From an uncultured Bacillota bacterium (GTDB lineage: Bacteria > Bacillota > Clostridia > Oscillospirales > Oscillospiraceae), in contig CANSXE010000001.1 in the NCBI GenBank assembly GCA_947650875.1, positions 1 to 64,000 of the forward strand: 64,000 nt of DNA, read 5' to 3'. Each line of letters opens with the position of its first letter. The stretch's first letter is position 1. Both the position numbers and the translations under genes were made by a program. Of this stretch, positions 49,246-57,923 are shown in pieces. The notes beneath the pieces were generated by a model. The model saw only the letters and a program-made list of their open reading frames with translations. It had not been told where the DNA came from and made no database searches.

Positions 49246-50325
49246 CTACGGGTCGAAGAAGGTCTGCGCGAAGGCTTCAAAGGTGGGGCGGGGATACGGA
49301 GCGATTCGGGTATTCGCCGGGTCATAACAGCGGACCCAGGTGACCCAATTGCCATAGTTCCGGCCGTGCCGTCCATAGAGCCGGTCATAAAACCGTTTCA
49401 CATCCGGATTTGTGGAGAGCGGACGCAGCAGATGGTGTTCGTCGTAGTGGATATAAAGGCTCTTGCTCTTGGTGGACAGTTCCGCCGGGTCCGGGATGGC
49501 GTTGAGCAGTTTGACCACCCCGCTCCAGTCCTGGGCCCGGACGGCGGCAATAAAGTCCCGGGCCTGGGCACGTTCCCGCTGGAATTTTTGGCGTTTCTCA
49601 GCGGAGAGATTTTTACATACATCCTCGGTGCGGTTTACATAGCCCATGAAGTAATCAGCGAAGGTGTTTTTGAGCCACCTGTCCCGATAAGCGGCAAAGG
49701 TGCGGGGCTCTGGAAAGGCCAAATCGGGGTCGCAGTCGGTGGTGGCACAGTGGATATAGCCCCGGTGGGAGCCATTGAGGATGATGTAGATGTCCCCTGA
49801 GCAGCCCTCGTTGGTGATCTGATGCTGTCCATGCTCGGTCAAAGGGAAGTCGATGTTCTCGTCGATCAGCCGGTCCAGCTCATCCCCCCATTCCTTCCTG
49901 TGCTCGTTCTGCCACCTCTGGTCCTTCCAGGCGGGTGTATCAGGAAAGTAGTCCAAATACAAGGACCAGTCGTCGTCAAAGTCATTCCAGCGGATAAAGC
50001 GCCAGACCACGTCCTGAAATTTCTCCTCCTGGTCCTCGCTGTAGATGCAGGGCTGCCGGAGGAGCTGGGCGAACTCGTCCCTGGGCAGGGAGAGGGGGAA
50101 CAGCCCATAGGCCGGACCGGCCCCGCCGTTGCCCAGCTGGGTGAGGTAGGCCCGGTAGTCCTCCGGGAGTGTGACCTTTGCCAGCTCCTCCCAGGCTGCC
50201 AGCTCCTCCAGGGGGAGGACCGGGTTGAACAGGTGGGCGTGGCTCCAGCAGGCGAACTGGGCCAGGTCCATATCCCACCGGCAGGCAGTGTCCAGCACGG
50301 CGCGGATTTTAGGGATGTCAAGCAT
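49246..50325 (-). CDS. SMI1/KNR4 family protein
   Basis: 359 residues from ATG 50325, with AGGAGG 8 bases upstream. WEELAKVTLPEDYRAYLTQLGNGG (about residues 45-68) is the SMI1/KNR4 core, followed by the W/Y-rich strand region DDDWSLYLDYFPDT and GDIYIILNGSHRGYIHCATTD. In bacteria such proteins are frequently immunity proteins for polymorphic/contact-dependent toxins, but no toxin is visible nearby. It is flanked by two near-identical repeats, suggesting insertion as a cassette. Role beyond the family is inference. Confidence 0.82.
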   Translation of the reverse strand: MLDIPKIRAVLDTACRWDMDLAQFACWSHAHLFNPVLPLEELAAWEELAKVTLPEDYRAYLTQLGNGGAGPAYGLFPLSLPRDEFAQLLRQPCIYSEDQEEKFQDVVWRFIRWNDFDDDWSLYLDYFPDTPAWKDQRWQNEHRKEWGDELDRLIDENIDFPLTEHGQHQITNEGCSGDIYIILNGSHRGYIHCATTDCDPDLAFPEPRTFAAYRDRWLKNTFADYFMGYVNRTEDVCKNLSAEKRQKFQRERAQARDFIAAVRAQDWSGVVKLLNAIPDPAELSTKSKSLYIHYDEHHLLRPLSTNPDVKRFYDRLYGRHGRNYGNWVTWVRCYDPANTRIAPYPRPTFEAFAQTFFDP

Positions 50326-50338
50326 GGGGATGCCTCCT

Positions 50339-50424
50339 ATTGATTGCAGGGACGCATCACGATGCGTCCGTCTCGATTTGCGGGGTATTTGTCGGGGGGC
50401 AGACGCTTCATGAAGCGTTCCTAC
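50339..50424. repeat. Bipartite palindromic repeat, copy B (right of SMI1 gene)
   Basis: 86 bases, same orientation and order as copy A at 49150. Its end overlaps the stop codon of the large multidomain gene (TAG on the minus strand, 50423-50421). Confidence 0.85.
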
Positions 50425-53400
50425 TGATTCTGCCGCAGCAGCTGTTCCAGGTCGTTCTCCAGGTAGACGGAGGCGGACAGGGTGGGGTCGTAGTGCAGGC
50501 AGGTGCCCTTGTCGGGGCACAGGGGGAGGATCACCGCCTCGGGCAGCCGGGCCAGGGTGAGGTTGCGGCCGTAGAGGATGCGGTACTCCTGTTCCAGGGT
50601 GCGGATCACGTCCAGCGCCCCCTCCAGGCAGGTGCGGGACAGGTGGAACACCGTCTCCCGGGCGCAGGGCTCCTGATAGACGGGCTGGGCGTAGGGCAGG
50701 ATGTGGTTGATGCCGGGCAGCAGCCCGGGCACCGGCGAGCTGGACCGGCGGACGGTGTTGCCCCCGATGAAGGGGTAGAGGGTGGCCTCGATGAACCACT
50801 GCCGCAGGGTGGGCAGGTAATACACCGCGTCCACCGGCCGCTCCCAGTGGTCCATCAGGTCCTTGCCGTAGCCGGACAGCACCCCCACCAGCACCATGCG
50901 GATGGGCACCCCCTCCTGCCGCAGGATGGGGTCCAGGGCCTTGAAGCGGAAGCCGGGGTGCATCAGGTCGTCCACCAGAATCACCGGCCGGTCGAAGGAC
51001 TTGATGGTGCGGATCTGGCTGGGGATGGGGGCGTAGTAGGGGAAGGGCTCCATCACGCTCTCCGACAGGTCGGGGGAGTAGACCCGGTCGGTGTGGATGG
51101 TCTTGGTGACGGTGTTGGGCACCGTCTTGCCCCGGAGGAGCTTTCCGTAGGGGACGCACATGTTCTCCCCCAGCACCCGGGGGACGGTGGGCACGGCGGG
51201 GACGTTGTTGTAGGCGGTGATCTTCTCCAGCAGCCGCTGGTGGATGATGTCGGCGGACAGGGTGAGCAGCAGGGAGCCGGGGTAGAGCCGGGCCAGGGCC
51301 CGCTGAAGGCTCTGGTGGCTGCGGCGGATGGCGGCCAGCACCCGGGGATTCTGGGCCAGGGGCTCCTGGATGGTGGTCTCCAGATTCTGGATCAGGGTGG
51401 CGGGGGCGTGCATGTCGGTCTCCCGGATGGGGCGGTCCCCCTCCCGGGCCAGGAAGCCGGTGCGCAGGAGCACGTCCTCCAGCTGGCTGTCCAGCCGGCC
51501 GTCATGGGGGCAGAACACCCCGTAAATGCACCCCTCCTCCAGGGCCCGGGCCAGCAGCTCGCACAGAAGGAGCTGGTGGTAGTCCTTAAAGCTCTGGTTT
51601 CCACCGGCGGCCAGGGCGGTGATGAGCAGGGTCTTGCCCGCCGCCCGCAGGCGGATGCGGTTGGCCAGCTCGGTGTCTCCCAGGGCGGTGAAGAGCTGGG
51701 AGGTGGTGAGGGAGCGGTAGGCGATATAGCCCAGGATGTCCCCGCTCCCCGCCCGGCGGAGGAGGAGCACCCGGTCCCCTTGGTCGGTGATGGCGGAGCG
51801 CACGATTTCCCGGTCTGGCTGGCCGGCAGTGAGGGTGTCCAGCAGCAGGGGGTCGGGCTGGCCCGCCCACTGGAACTCCAGGTCGCCGGCGCCCAGCATG
51901 GGTTTCTCCTGGCTGTCCCGGAGGTACAGGCCGTTCTGATAGATAAAGTCCTGAATCACCGGGTCGATGAAGTTGGAGATGTCCCGGTTCAGGTCCACGT
52001 TCTCCCGGATGCGGGTGGAGCTGATGTCCTCCAGGTGGGGGGGCAGCTGGAGCTGGATTACCTGGCCGGTAATGGGCAGGGGGGCGGGCAGCTCGGTTTC
52101 TCCCGCCCGGCGGAAGATGACATGGTTCATCTGGTGGATGGAGAAGGGCCGGGGCTCCGCCTTGTAGGAGGATGCGTTGGCCACCACGTCGCTGCCCGCC
52201 ACGATGTACACCTGCTGTCCGGGAAACAGCTCCACCAGCCGCCGCAGGTCGGCGGGGTTGGCGATGTTCACCGGGATGTCGTCGGGGAAGAGGTGGACGT
52301 GGAAGTCCCCCGCCACCGACAGGTTGACGATCTGCCGGCGGATCAGGTGGGGCTGGGCCTTCTTGGACCAGGAGAACTCGTCCACCGCCAGGTAGACCTC
52401 AAAGCCCAGGTCCCGGATGGCGTGGACGATGCCCTTGTGGGACAGGGTGAAGGGGTCGAAGGTGCCGGGGAAGAAGGCGATCTTCCGGGGCTTTTCAAAG
52501 GTGAAGGGGCCGTGGTCCAGCCGCCGCAGGGCGATAAAGCGGTTGATGTGGGCCAGGGCGGCCGCCCGGTAGAAGAAGGTGAGACCGTCCTGCCGGGAGG
52601 AGGACTCCTGGGTGAGGAAGAGCAGCTTCCGGTAGCTGAGGGAGAACAGCCGGGACTTCTCCTCCATGGTCAGCAGGGGACTTTCGAAGAGCAGCCTGCC
52701 GGTGACCAGCAGGGCCTCCTGGCGCACCGTCTCCCGGTAGTGGGCCAGGCCCTGGAGGAGCAGGCCCAGCAGCTCCTGCCGCCGCGCTTCGTAGATGTGC
52801 TGCCGCTCGGGAAAACGCTGCTGATAGGCGGGGTAGTGCTGGAGGAGGACGGCAATGGTGTTCAGCGCCCCCGCCACGGCGGAGTCGTTGGGGGAGCCCA
52901 GCAGGGTCTTGAGCCACAGCACCTGTTCGTCCAGCTCACTGGGGTGGAGGTAGAGGGCGGCTTCCCCCAGATATTGGGGGATGTATTTGGAAATCTCATA
53001 CTGGCCCATCTCCAGCCCCTTGCCCAGCTCCACCACCACCTCGTTGCGCTGTTCCCGGCGCAGGAGAGACAGGGTGTGCACCAGGGCGGAGCCGGCGGTG
53101 TGCCGCACCACCACCCGCTCTGACACCTTTACCAGGTTGGAGAAGTGGGTGGCGATGTGGAGAATATGCGTCTCCGCCCCGTGCTCCACCTGGTCCCGGA
53201 GCAGCTCCACGCCGGCCACCTTCACCACCCAGGGGGTGGCGATTTTCAGGTTGTCCAGAAAGACCTCGCTGGTGATGTCGGTGTGGTACAGGGTGCGCTC
53301 CAGGGCGGATACATCCCGCCCCGCCCGGCGCAGGATGCGGCACTTGAGGAACACGGTGGTCAGCTGCGGGGAGGGGACTCCCTCCGCCAGGTCAGCGATG

Positions 53401-55217
53401 CGGGCCATCTGGGGGTGGCTGCGGGGGATGTTGCGCACCGTCTCCCGGAGGAACTGGAGGGCGGCGGTCACCAGCCGCAGGTCCTCCGAGGCGGCGAAGT
53501 GGGCGGCAAAGTCCACCAGCTTCTCCCGGGTCTCCTCCCCGTAGTGCTTGGGGGGGAGGTAGCGGGCGGCATCGAGGAGGGTAAAGGCGGTGTCGTCGTC
53601 GGTGTGGGCGGGGTCGTTGAAGTAGCGCAGCAGGGCGTCCAGAAAGCGGGGGATATCCCCCGGCCGGGCGTGGTGCAGCATGGACTCCACCACCAGCTTC
53701 AGGGTGTAGCTGATGTGGGAGCGCTGCTGGGGGGTGGTTTTGTGGTCGGGGAAGATAATCATGTCCAGATACTGGCTCCAAAGGGTGAAGGGCACCTCCT
53801 CCGCCGGGTCGTTCTGGGCGTGGCTGGGCACCTCCTTGCGGTAAACCAGGTGGAACCGGGCGATGATCTGGCCGATGAGGGCGCCGGCCTGACGGCGGAT
53901 GTCGCCCTCGCGGTGCATCAGCAGCTCATAGAGAAAGCTCAAAGCCTGGGTCTTCTGCCGCACCGACAGATAGGTGAAGTATTCACCGAAGACATTGAGG
54001 TAGGCCCGCAGCTGCTGCCAGCTCTTGGTGGAACGGGCGGCTTCAATGATGTTGCCGAACTTCTGCTCGTTAGACAGCATGTGCATCAATTGCAGGTTGT
54101 GCTCCACCGACAGGAGGATGAGCCCGTTCAGCGTCTCCTCCTGGCCGATAAGGGCGGGGTCCTTCACCGGGACGGTCTCCTGCCGCCGGCCGGTGAGGTC
54201 CACGTCCACCCCCAGCCGGCGCATGTAGTCCTCAAAGTCGTGGAGCTTGCCATAGACAAACTCATACCGCCGCCGCTTCTTCCGGTCCACGTTGTCCAGC
54301 TTGGACAAAATCACCTGGAAGGACTGGTCCAGGGGGTAGAGGACCACGATCTCGTTGCCCTCCCTGTCCCGCTCCGACTTGGAGCGGAAGTCGGCGTAGA
54401 TGAGCAGCAGGGACTCCACCGACAGGGACTCCAGCTCCAGGTCCCAGGTGGAGTGGTTGGAGGCGATGTGGCTGATGTCCTCCATCTTCCGGTCCAGCAG
54501 CCACTGGTCGGTGTAGTAGTAGTGCAGATAGGGCACCCGCTCCCCGGGGCGGCAGCCGAATTTGCCCACGTCGTGGGCGGCGGCGGCGGCGGAGATCAGG
54601 GCCAGGTCCACCTCCACCCCGGCCCGGGCCAGCCCCCGGGCGGCGGTCATGGCGATGTGGTGGACGCCGGCGATGTGGCTCAGGGTCTTAAAGGGGGTGA
54701 ACTCCATCCCCAGCCGCATCAGCTCATAGAGGAACTCCCCCCGCCAGGCGGCCAGAAAGCGGCGGTACTCCCGGGCCTTGTCGCACGGCTCATACTCCTC
54801 CTCCGAGAGGAAGCGGAAGTCCAGCATGGGGTCGAAGGGCAGGGCAGAGCGCTCGTGGTCCAGCAGAACCTGGAGCACAGTGAGGTAAAACTCCGCCCCC
54901 GCCCCGCACCGGTCCGCTTCGGGGGCAAAGCCGCCCTCCGGGAACATGATGTGGCACACATATTGGTAGGTGAAGGGCCCCCAGCCCTTTTTGGGGGGAG
55001 CGGGGCACAGATGATCTAGCATGGGGGCGCACAGCTCCAGGATACGGGCGCAGCTCAGCCGCTCCCGAATGGGGAACAGGGCGGAAAGACCCTCGTCCCA
55101 GGCGGGAGCCTTCATCAGGTCCTGGAGCGTCCGCCGGTTGGTCAGTCCCCCCCCTGGATACCGGGCGGCCAGGGAATCAAGAATATCGCGGTTCAGCTGA
55201 CGGATCATTTTGTTCAT
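50421..55217 (-). CDS. Giant HD / helical / nucleotidyltransferase / PRTase-like fusion protein
   Basis: 1598 residues. HD domain at about 175-330 (HHIAMTAARGL with His near 185; AAHDVGK near 210; SNHSTW near 240). An all-helical part of about 360-900 resembles HEAT/armadillo repeats. A nucleotidyltransferase domain begins near 910 (KIAFFPGTFDPFTLSHKGI, with the T-x-x-H-form of the HxGH loop) and ends with ISSTRIREN near 1064. About 1130-1300 looks acetyltransferase-like (GDRVLLLRRAGSGDILGYIAY). A phosphoribosyltransferase-like PRPP motif, PVILVDDLMHPGF, lies near 1410. Each domain alone suggests nucleotide/cofactor metabolism (for example NAD-type salvage); the combination has no assigned role. 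No membrane segments. Confidence 0.78.
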   Translation of the reverse strand: MNKMIRQLNRDILDSLAARYPGGGLTNRRTLQDLMKAPAWDEGLSALFPIRERLSCARILELCAPMLDHLCPAPPKKGWGPFTYQYVCHIMFPEGGFAPEADRCGAGAEFYLTVLQVLLDHERSALPFDPMLDFRFLSEEEYEPCDKAREYRRFLAAWRGEFLYELMRLGMEFTPFKTLSHIAGVHHIAMTAARGLARAGVEVDLALISAAAAAHDVGKFGCRPGERVPYLHYYYTDQWLLDRKMEDISHIASNHSTWDLELESLSVESLLLIYADFRSKSERDREGNEIVVLYPLDQSFQVILSKLDNVDRKKRRRYEFVYGKLHDFEDYMRRLGVDVDLTGRRQETVPVKDPALIGQEETLNGLILLSVEHNLQLMHMLSNEQKFGNIIEAARSTKSWQQLRAYLNVFGEYFTYLSVRQKTQALSFLYELLMHREGDIRRQAGALIGQIIARFHLVYRKEVPSHAQNDPAEEVPFTLWSQYLDMIIFPDHKTTPQQRSHISYTLKLVVESMLHHARPGDIPRFLDALLRYFNDPAHTDDDTAFTLLDAARYLPPKHYGEETREKLVDFAAHFAASEDLRLVTAALQFLRETVRNIPRSHPQMARIADLAEGVPSPQLTTVFLKCRILRRAGRDVSALERTLYHTDITSEVFLDNLKIATPWVVKVAGVELLRDQVEHGAETHILHIATHFSNLVKVSERVVVRHTAGSALVHTLSLLRREQRNEVVVELGKGLEMGQYEISKYIPQYLGEAALYLHPSELDEQVLWLKTLLGSPNDSAVAGALNTIAVLLQHYPAYQQRFPERQHIYEARRQELLGLLLQGLAHYRETVRQEALLVTGRLLFESPLLTMEEKSRLFSLSYRKLLFLTQESSSRQDGLTFFYRAAALAHINRFIALRRLDHGPFTFEKPRKIAFFPGTFDPFTLSHKGIVHAIRDLGFEVYLAVDEFSWSKKAQPHLIRRQIVNLSVAGDFHVHLFPDDIPVNIANPADLRRLVELFPGQQVYIVAGSDVVANASSYKAEPRPFSIHQMNHVIFRRAGETELPAPLPITGQVIQLQLPPHLEDISSTRIRENVDLNRDISNFIDPVIQDFIYQNGLYLRDSQEKPMLGAGDLEFQWAGQPDPLLLDTLTAGQPDREIVRSAITDQGDRVLLLRRAGSGDILGYIAYRSLTTSQLFTALGDTELANRIRLRAAGKTLLITALAAGGNQSFKDYHQLLLCELLARALEEGCIYGVFCPHDGRLDSQLEDVLLRTGFLAREGDRPIRETDMHAPATLIQNLETTIQEPLAQNPRVLAAIRRSHQSLQRALARLYPGSLLLTLSADIIHQRLLEKITAYNNVPAVPTVPRVLGENMCVPYGKLLRGKTVPNTVTKTIHTDRVYSPDLSESVMEPFPYYAPIPSQIRTIKSFDRPVILVDDLMHPGFRFKALDPILRQEGVPIRMVLVGVLSGYGKDLMDHWERPVDAVYYLPTLRQWFIEATLYPFIGGNTVRRSSSPVPGLLPGINHILPYAQPVYQEPCARETVFHLSRTCLEGALDVIRTLEQEYRILYGRNLTLARLPEAVILPLCPDKGTCLHYDPTLSASVYLENDLEQLLRQNQ

Positions 55218-55271
55218 ACTGTCACCCCATCAGCCGCCCCAGCGGCGGAGCGGCGAAATTTTCTCAGAATA

Positions 55272-55280
55272 AGCATAGCA
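55272..55280 (-). promoter_or_regulatory. Extended -10 promoter for the giant fusion gene
   Basis: TGCTATGCT on the minus strand fits an extended -10; the -35 (TTTCAA) is weak. It lies about 55 bp before the ATG, and GGGGTGA serves as ribosome binding site. Confidence 0.45.
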
Positions 55281-55310
55281 CATTTTTTCGAATTTGAAAA
55301 GAGAGAAGAC

Positions 55311-55348
55311 AGTAAAAAGGGGCGGCCCTTGGGCCGCCCCTTTTTACT
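55311..55348. terminator. Perfect bidirectional terminator
   Basis: AGTAAAAAGGGGCGGCCC-tt-GGGCCGCCCCTTTTTACT, an 18-bp perfect inverted repeat with T-runs on both strands. On the minus strand it ends the AT-rich island genes before the giant gene promoter. Confidence 0.92.
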
Positions 55349-55370
55349 GTTGAATCAACGTGTGATCCTG

Positions 55371-55577
55371 CTATTTCTTTTCCTTCATCTGTCTAATTGT
55401 CAGGCAGAGCAGAATCGTTACAATTGCAACGGTTAAAAGGACAAACAATACAAAAGGAATCCCAGACAAATTATGAACCACAACAACGCGAATGCCCAGA
55501 AGAATTATAACAGCACATATGAATAGGCATCGGATGAATGTTAAATTTGCAGAAACAAATTTTAGGATAGTTTTCAT
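55371..55577 (-). CDS. Small two-pass membrane protein (AT-rich island)
   Basis: 68 residues, ATG 55577. Two membrane segments at about 13-31 and 38-60, with a basic C-terminus (RQMKEKK). No clear ribosome binding site; it follows the secreted protein by 11 bases and is probably translated with it. Codon use is much more AT-rich than the rest of the window. It could be an immunity or anchoring partner for the secreted protein; no family was recognised. Confidence 0.65.
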   Translation of the reverse strand: MKTILKFVSANLTFIRCLFICAVIILLGIRVVVVHNLSGIPFVLFVLLTVAIVTILLCLTIRQMKEKK

Positions 55578-55588
55578 AATTCATTGAG

Positions 55589-56185
55589 TCATCGAGAACC
55601 AGTCATTGTCCGTGTATAGAGTGGGGCATCACTGGCATCTGCTTTCAAGTGGAAAGATTCTGTAAGCCTATATCCAACTTTTGTTCCGTAATCAACATAA
55701 TTAAATTGAGTAACTGATTTAACATATAAAAAACCACTTCCCCCAATTACAAGGCCAGCAATATATGTAGCCTTGTCTGAAGGAATCCCATACTTCAAAT
55801 TCAAATAGCCAATAATTGCAGTAGCCGCAAATGCACCAAGTGATAGCGATATTATGTTAGTTTGTGGGGTTGTCCAATTGTCTTCAGAGGAGACCGAGTG
55901 AACGGCTGGCGAATAAATGTAGGTGGTGTTTACAATTGGGGAAAAAACTTCTCCATTAATAGTAGTAACACCCGTCTCGTCATTGATAGAAACAACATCT
56001 ACTGTCCCTTTATTTAAGTCTGTCACAACAGCGGTTCTTGTATTCCCTTTTTTCTCTATAGCTATATCAAAATTATTAGCTACATTAACGACTACTTCTG
56101 TTTGCTCATTATAAGCAACACTGGGAACAATGAAAACAGTTAACACCATCGAAAAAACCAGAACTAAAGATGTAATTTTTTTCAT
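55589..56185 (-). CDS. Secreted/membrane protein of unknown function (AT-rich island)
   Basis: 198 residues from ATG 56185 with AAAGGATGG upstream. Signal peptide at residues 1-24 (KKITSLVLVFSMVLTVFIVPSVA). A Thr/Asn/Val-rich beta region follows (VVVNVANNFDIAI, TRTAVVTDLNKGTVDVVSI), then a glycine-containing hydrophobic segment at about 108-150 (LGAFAATAIIGYLNLKYG, IAGLVIGGSGFLYV). The AT-rich composition differs sharply from neighbours. Resembles secreted peptide or bacteriocin-like proteins with a dedicated small partner, but I recognise no family. Confidence 0.65.
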   Translation of the reverse strand: MKKITSLVLVFSMVLTVFIVPSVAYNEQTEVVVNVANNFDIAIEKKGNTRTAVVTDLNKGTVDVVSINDETGVTTINGEVFSPIVNTTYIYSPAVHSVSSEDNWTTPQTNIISLSLGAFAATAIIGYLNLKYGIPSDKATYIAGLVIGGSGFLYVKSVTQFNYVDYGTKVGYRLTESFHLKADASDAPLYTRTMTGSR

Positions 56186-56237
56186 ATTCACCATCCTTTC
56201 AAGTAAATTCTTATACCACCAAGTATCTATGCTTAAT

Positions 56238-56267
56238 ATTATACATTAAAACCCAAAAAACTGTCAA
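56238..56267 (-). promoter_or_regulatory. Perfect sigma-A promoter of the AT-rich island
   Basis: On the minus strand, TTGACA (56267-56262) and TATAAT (56243-56238), both perfect, 18 bp apart, 52 bp before the secreted protein's ATG. Confidence 0.88.
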
Positions 56268-56341
56268 GTAGTTTTGTCTAATTTATCTAAATTTTTAAAT
56301 CATTTTCACATTTTGGTAAACATAAAATGAGAAGGTAACAT

Positions 56342-57196
56342 TTATTGCATCGTCCGGTTTTCCAGCACCCTTCCCACCACCGCCCCCAGCAGCAGCAGAT
56401 TGCCGCACAGGTAGAGCCACACCAGCAGGATAATCAGGGAGGCCAGCGACCCATAGACCAGGGCATAGCGGGAGGACATCCCGATAAACCAGGAAAACAG
56501 CACCGACGCCCCCACAATGGCCACGGCGGCCAGCAGGGAGGACAGCAGCACCACCTGCCGGCGCACAGCGCCCCGGGGCGTCCCCGCCCGGTAGACGATA
56601 AGCACCAGCATCAGCACAAAGCAGAACAGCAGCAGGTAGCGCATCCACCGCCACAGCCCGGACAGGGCGGACAGGGGGATGTGCTCGATCATATACCGGG
56701 GCAGCTGTTCCTCCAGCAGCCAGAAAAACCACTCGCCGGTGAAGATGACCACCACCGACAGATAGACGGTGAGGAGGAACAGGGCGGACAGGCCCACACT
56801 GAGCGCCGCCCGCCGGAAGGGCCGGGGGTCAGAAGCGCCGTGGAGCTCGTCCATGGCGGCCAGCAGGGTGCGCAGCCCCGCCGAGGCGGAGATGAGTATG
56901 GTAATCAGACTGGCCAGCAGCAGGGCGTCTGACTGGCTGTTCGCCACATAGCTGAGATAGTCCTGTATCACCGCCAGCGCTTCGGCGGGCAGAATCTGGT
57001 CCAGCGACTGGAGGAGGTTTTCCAGGTCCAGGTGGAACAGGCCGATGAAGTAGTTGACGCATACCAGCAGAGGGAAGAGGGTCAAAATGAGAAAGTAGGA
57101 CAGCGCCGCCGCCGCCCGGGCCGCCCCCACCCGCAGGTAGAGCTCCGCCGTCTCCACCACAAAGGAGACCGGGGGGAGAGAGAGGAATTTTTTCAT
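56342..57196 (-). CDS. YihY/BrkB family inner membrane protein
   Basis: 284 residues from ATG 57196 with AAAGGAGG 7 bases upstream. Six membrane segments, starting with the family pattern AAAALSYFLILTLFPLLVC at about 28-46 and ending SSRYALVYGSLASLIILLVWLYLCGNLLLLGA. The family was once called ribonuclease BN by error; its role is unknown, and a transporter is suspected. Confidence 0.92.
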   Translation of the reverse strand: MKKFLSLPPVSFVVETAELYLRVGAARAAAALSYFLILTLFPLLVCVNYFIGLFHLDLENLLQSLDQILPAEALAVIQDYLSYVANSQSDALLLASLITILISASAGLRTLLAAMDELHGASDPRPFRRAALSVGLSALFLLTVYLSVVVIFTGEWFFWLLEEQLPRYMIEHIPLSALSGLWRWMRYLLLFCFVLMLVLIVYRAGTPRGAVRRQVVLLSSLLAAVAIVGASVLFSWFIGMSSRYALVYGSLASLIILLVWLYLCGNLLLLGAVVGRVLENRTMQ

Positions 57197-57228
57197 TGTC
57201 GGGCCTCCTTTCATCGGTTTAAGGTCCG

Positions 57229-57365
57229 CCGGTAGGGACGCTTCACGAAGCGTCCGTCCTTCCATTGGCACGCTTTATAGGGGCGCAGAGTGCGCCCGCA
57301 GGCGGACAATGTCCGTCCCTGCATAAAATCTGCGAAAGCGGACGCATCGTGATGCGTCCCTACAT
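57229..57365. repeat. Cluster of dispersed palindromes
   Basis: GTAGGGACGCTTCACGAAGC at 57232, GGGGCGCAGAGTGCGCCCGC at about 57280, GGCGGACAATGTCCGTCCCT near 57302, and GACGCATCGTGATGCGTC near 57342. Four members of the family lie in one 140-base gap between the BrkB and rpsT genes. Confidence 0.8.
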
Positions 57366-57415
57366 GATGGGGTCCGCCGGTTATTCTACCACACATCCCC
57401 GCAAAAACAAATACG

Positions 57416-57444
57416 AAAAAAGCCGCCTGTTGTCAGACGGCTTT
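57416..57444 (-). terminator. Rho-independent terminator of rpsT
   Basis: On the minus strand, AAAGCCGTCTG-acaa-CAGGCGGCTTTTTT. Confidence 0.85.
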
Positions 57445-57458
57445 GCTTTCGTGCATAC

Positions 57459-57722
57459 TCAACCCAGCTTGCTCAGCTTGAGAGTCATTTTGCTCTTCTT
57501 GTTGGCAGCGTTGTTCCGGTGCAGCAGACCCCGGGCAGCGGCCTTGTCCACCGCCTTGACGGCCACCTTGTAAGCGACATCGGCCTCGCTGCGGTTGCCT
57601 TCCGCCACTGCGGCCTCAAACTTCTTGAGCTCGGTCTTCAGCGCGGACTTCGCGGCTTTGTTCTGAGCGGCCTTGGTCTGAGACACCAGAACGCGCTTTT
57701 TAGCAGACTTAATATTCGGCAA
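57459..57722 (-). CDS. rpsT: 30S ribosomal protein S20
   Basis: 87 residues. It starts at TTG 57722, giving the canonical PNIKSAKKRV N-terminus; GGAGGAGG lies 8 bases upstream. An in-frame GTG at 57731 would prepend FGL and is not supported by family alignment. Basic and helical, with GLLHRNNAANKKSKM near the C-terminus. Binds 16S rRNA in the small subunit. TTG starts are also used for regulation in S20 of Escherichia coli. Confidence 0.95.
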   Translation of the reverse strand: MPNIKSAKKRVLVSQTKAAQNKAAKSALKTELKKFEAAVAEGNRSEADVAYKVAVKAVDKAAARGLLHRNNAANKKSKMTLKLSKLG

Positions 57723-57784
57723 ACCAAACACCTCCTCCGATTTTCATCTTTAATTTGGGCGGCAATACACCCACGCAGATTTGT

Positions 57785-57813
57785 ATTGTACCATCCTCCA
57801 GACAAAAAATCAA
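57785..57813 (-). promoter_or_regulatory. Sigma-A promoter for rpsT
   Basis: On the minus strand, TTGATT (57813-57808) and TACAAT (57790-57785), 17 bp apart, about 63 bp before the TTG start. Confidence 0.75.
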
Positions 57814-57923
57814 CTGTTTTTTTGATTTTTTTTGCCGGTGCGGGATAGTTTTTCAAAAGCCGCAAAAACTAGGGCGGCAAGGAAAATGATTCCACAACAT
57901 ATTGCATAAGGGGGAAGACAGCC

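Noticed and set aside
50340-53123. Long plus-strand open frames antisense to the giant gene
   Set aside because: The giant gene encodes several recognisable domains; the antisense frame is composition-driven and shows no domain.
57732-57923. Sigma-G promoter for gpr
   Set aside because: Only a poor CATATT match without a GHATR element at the right distance could be found.
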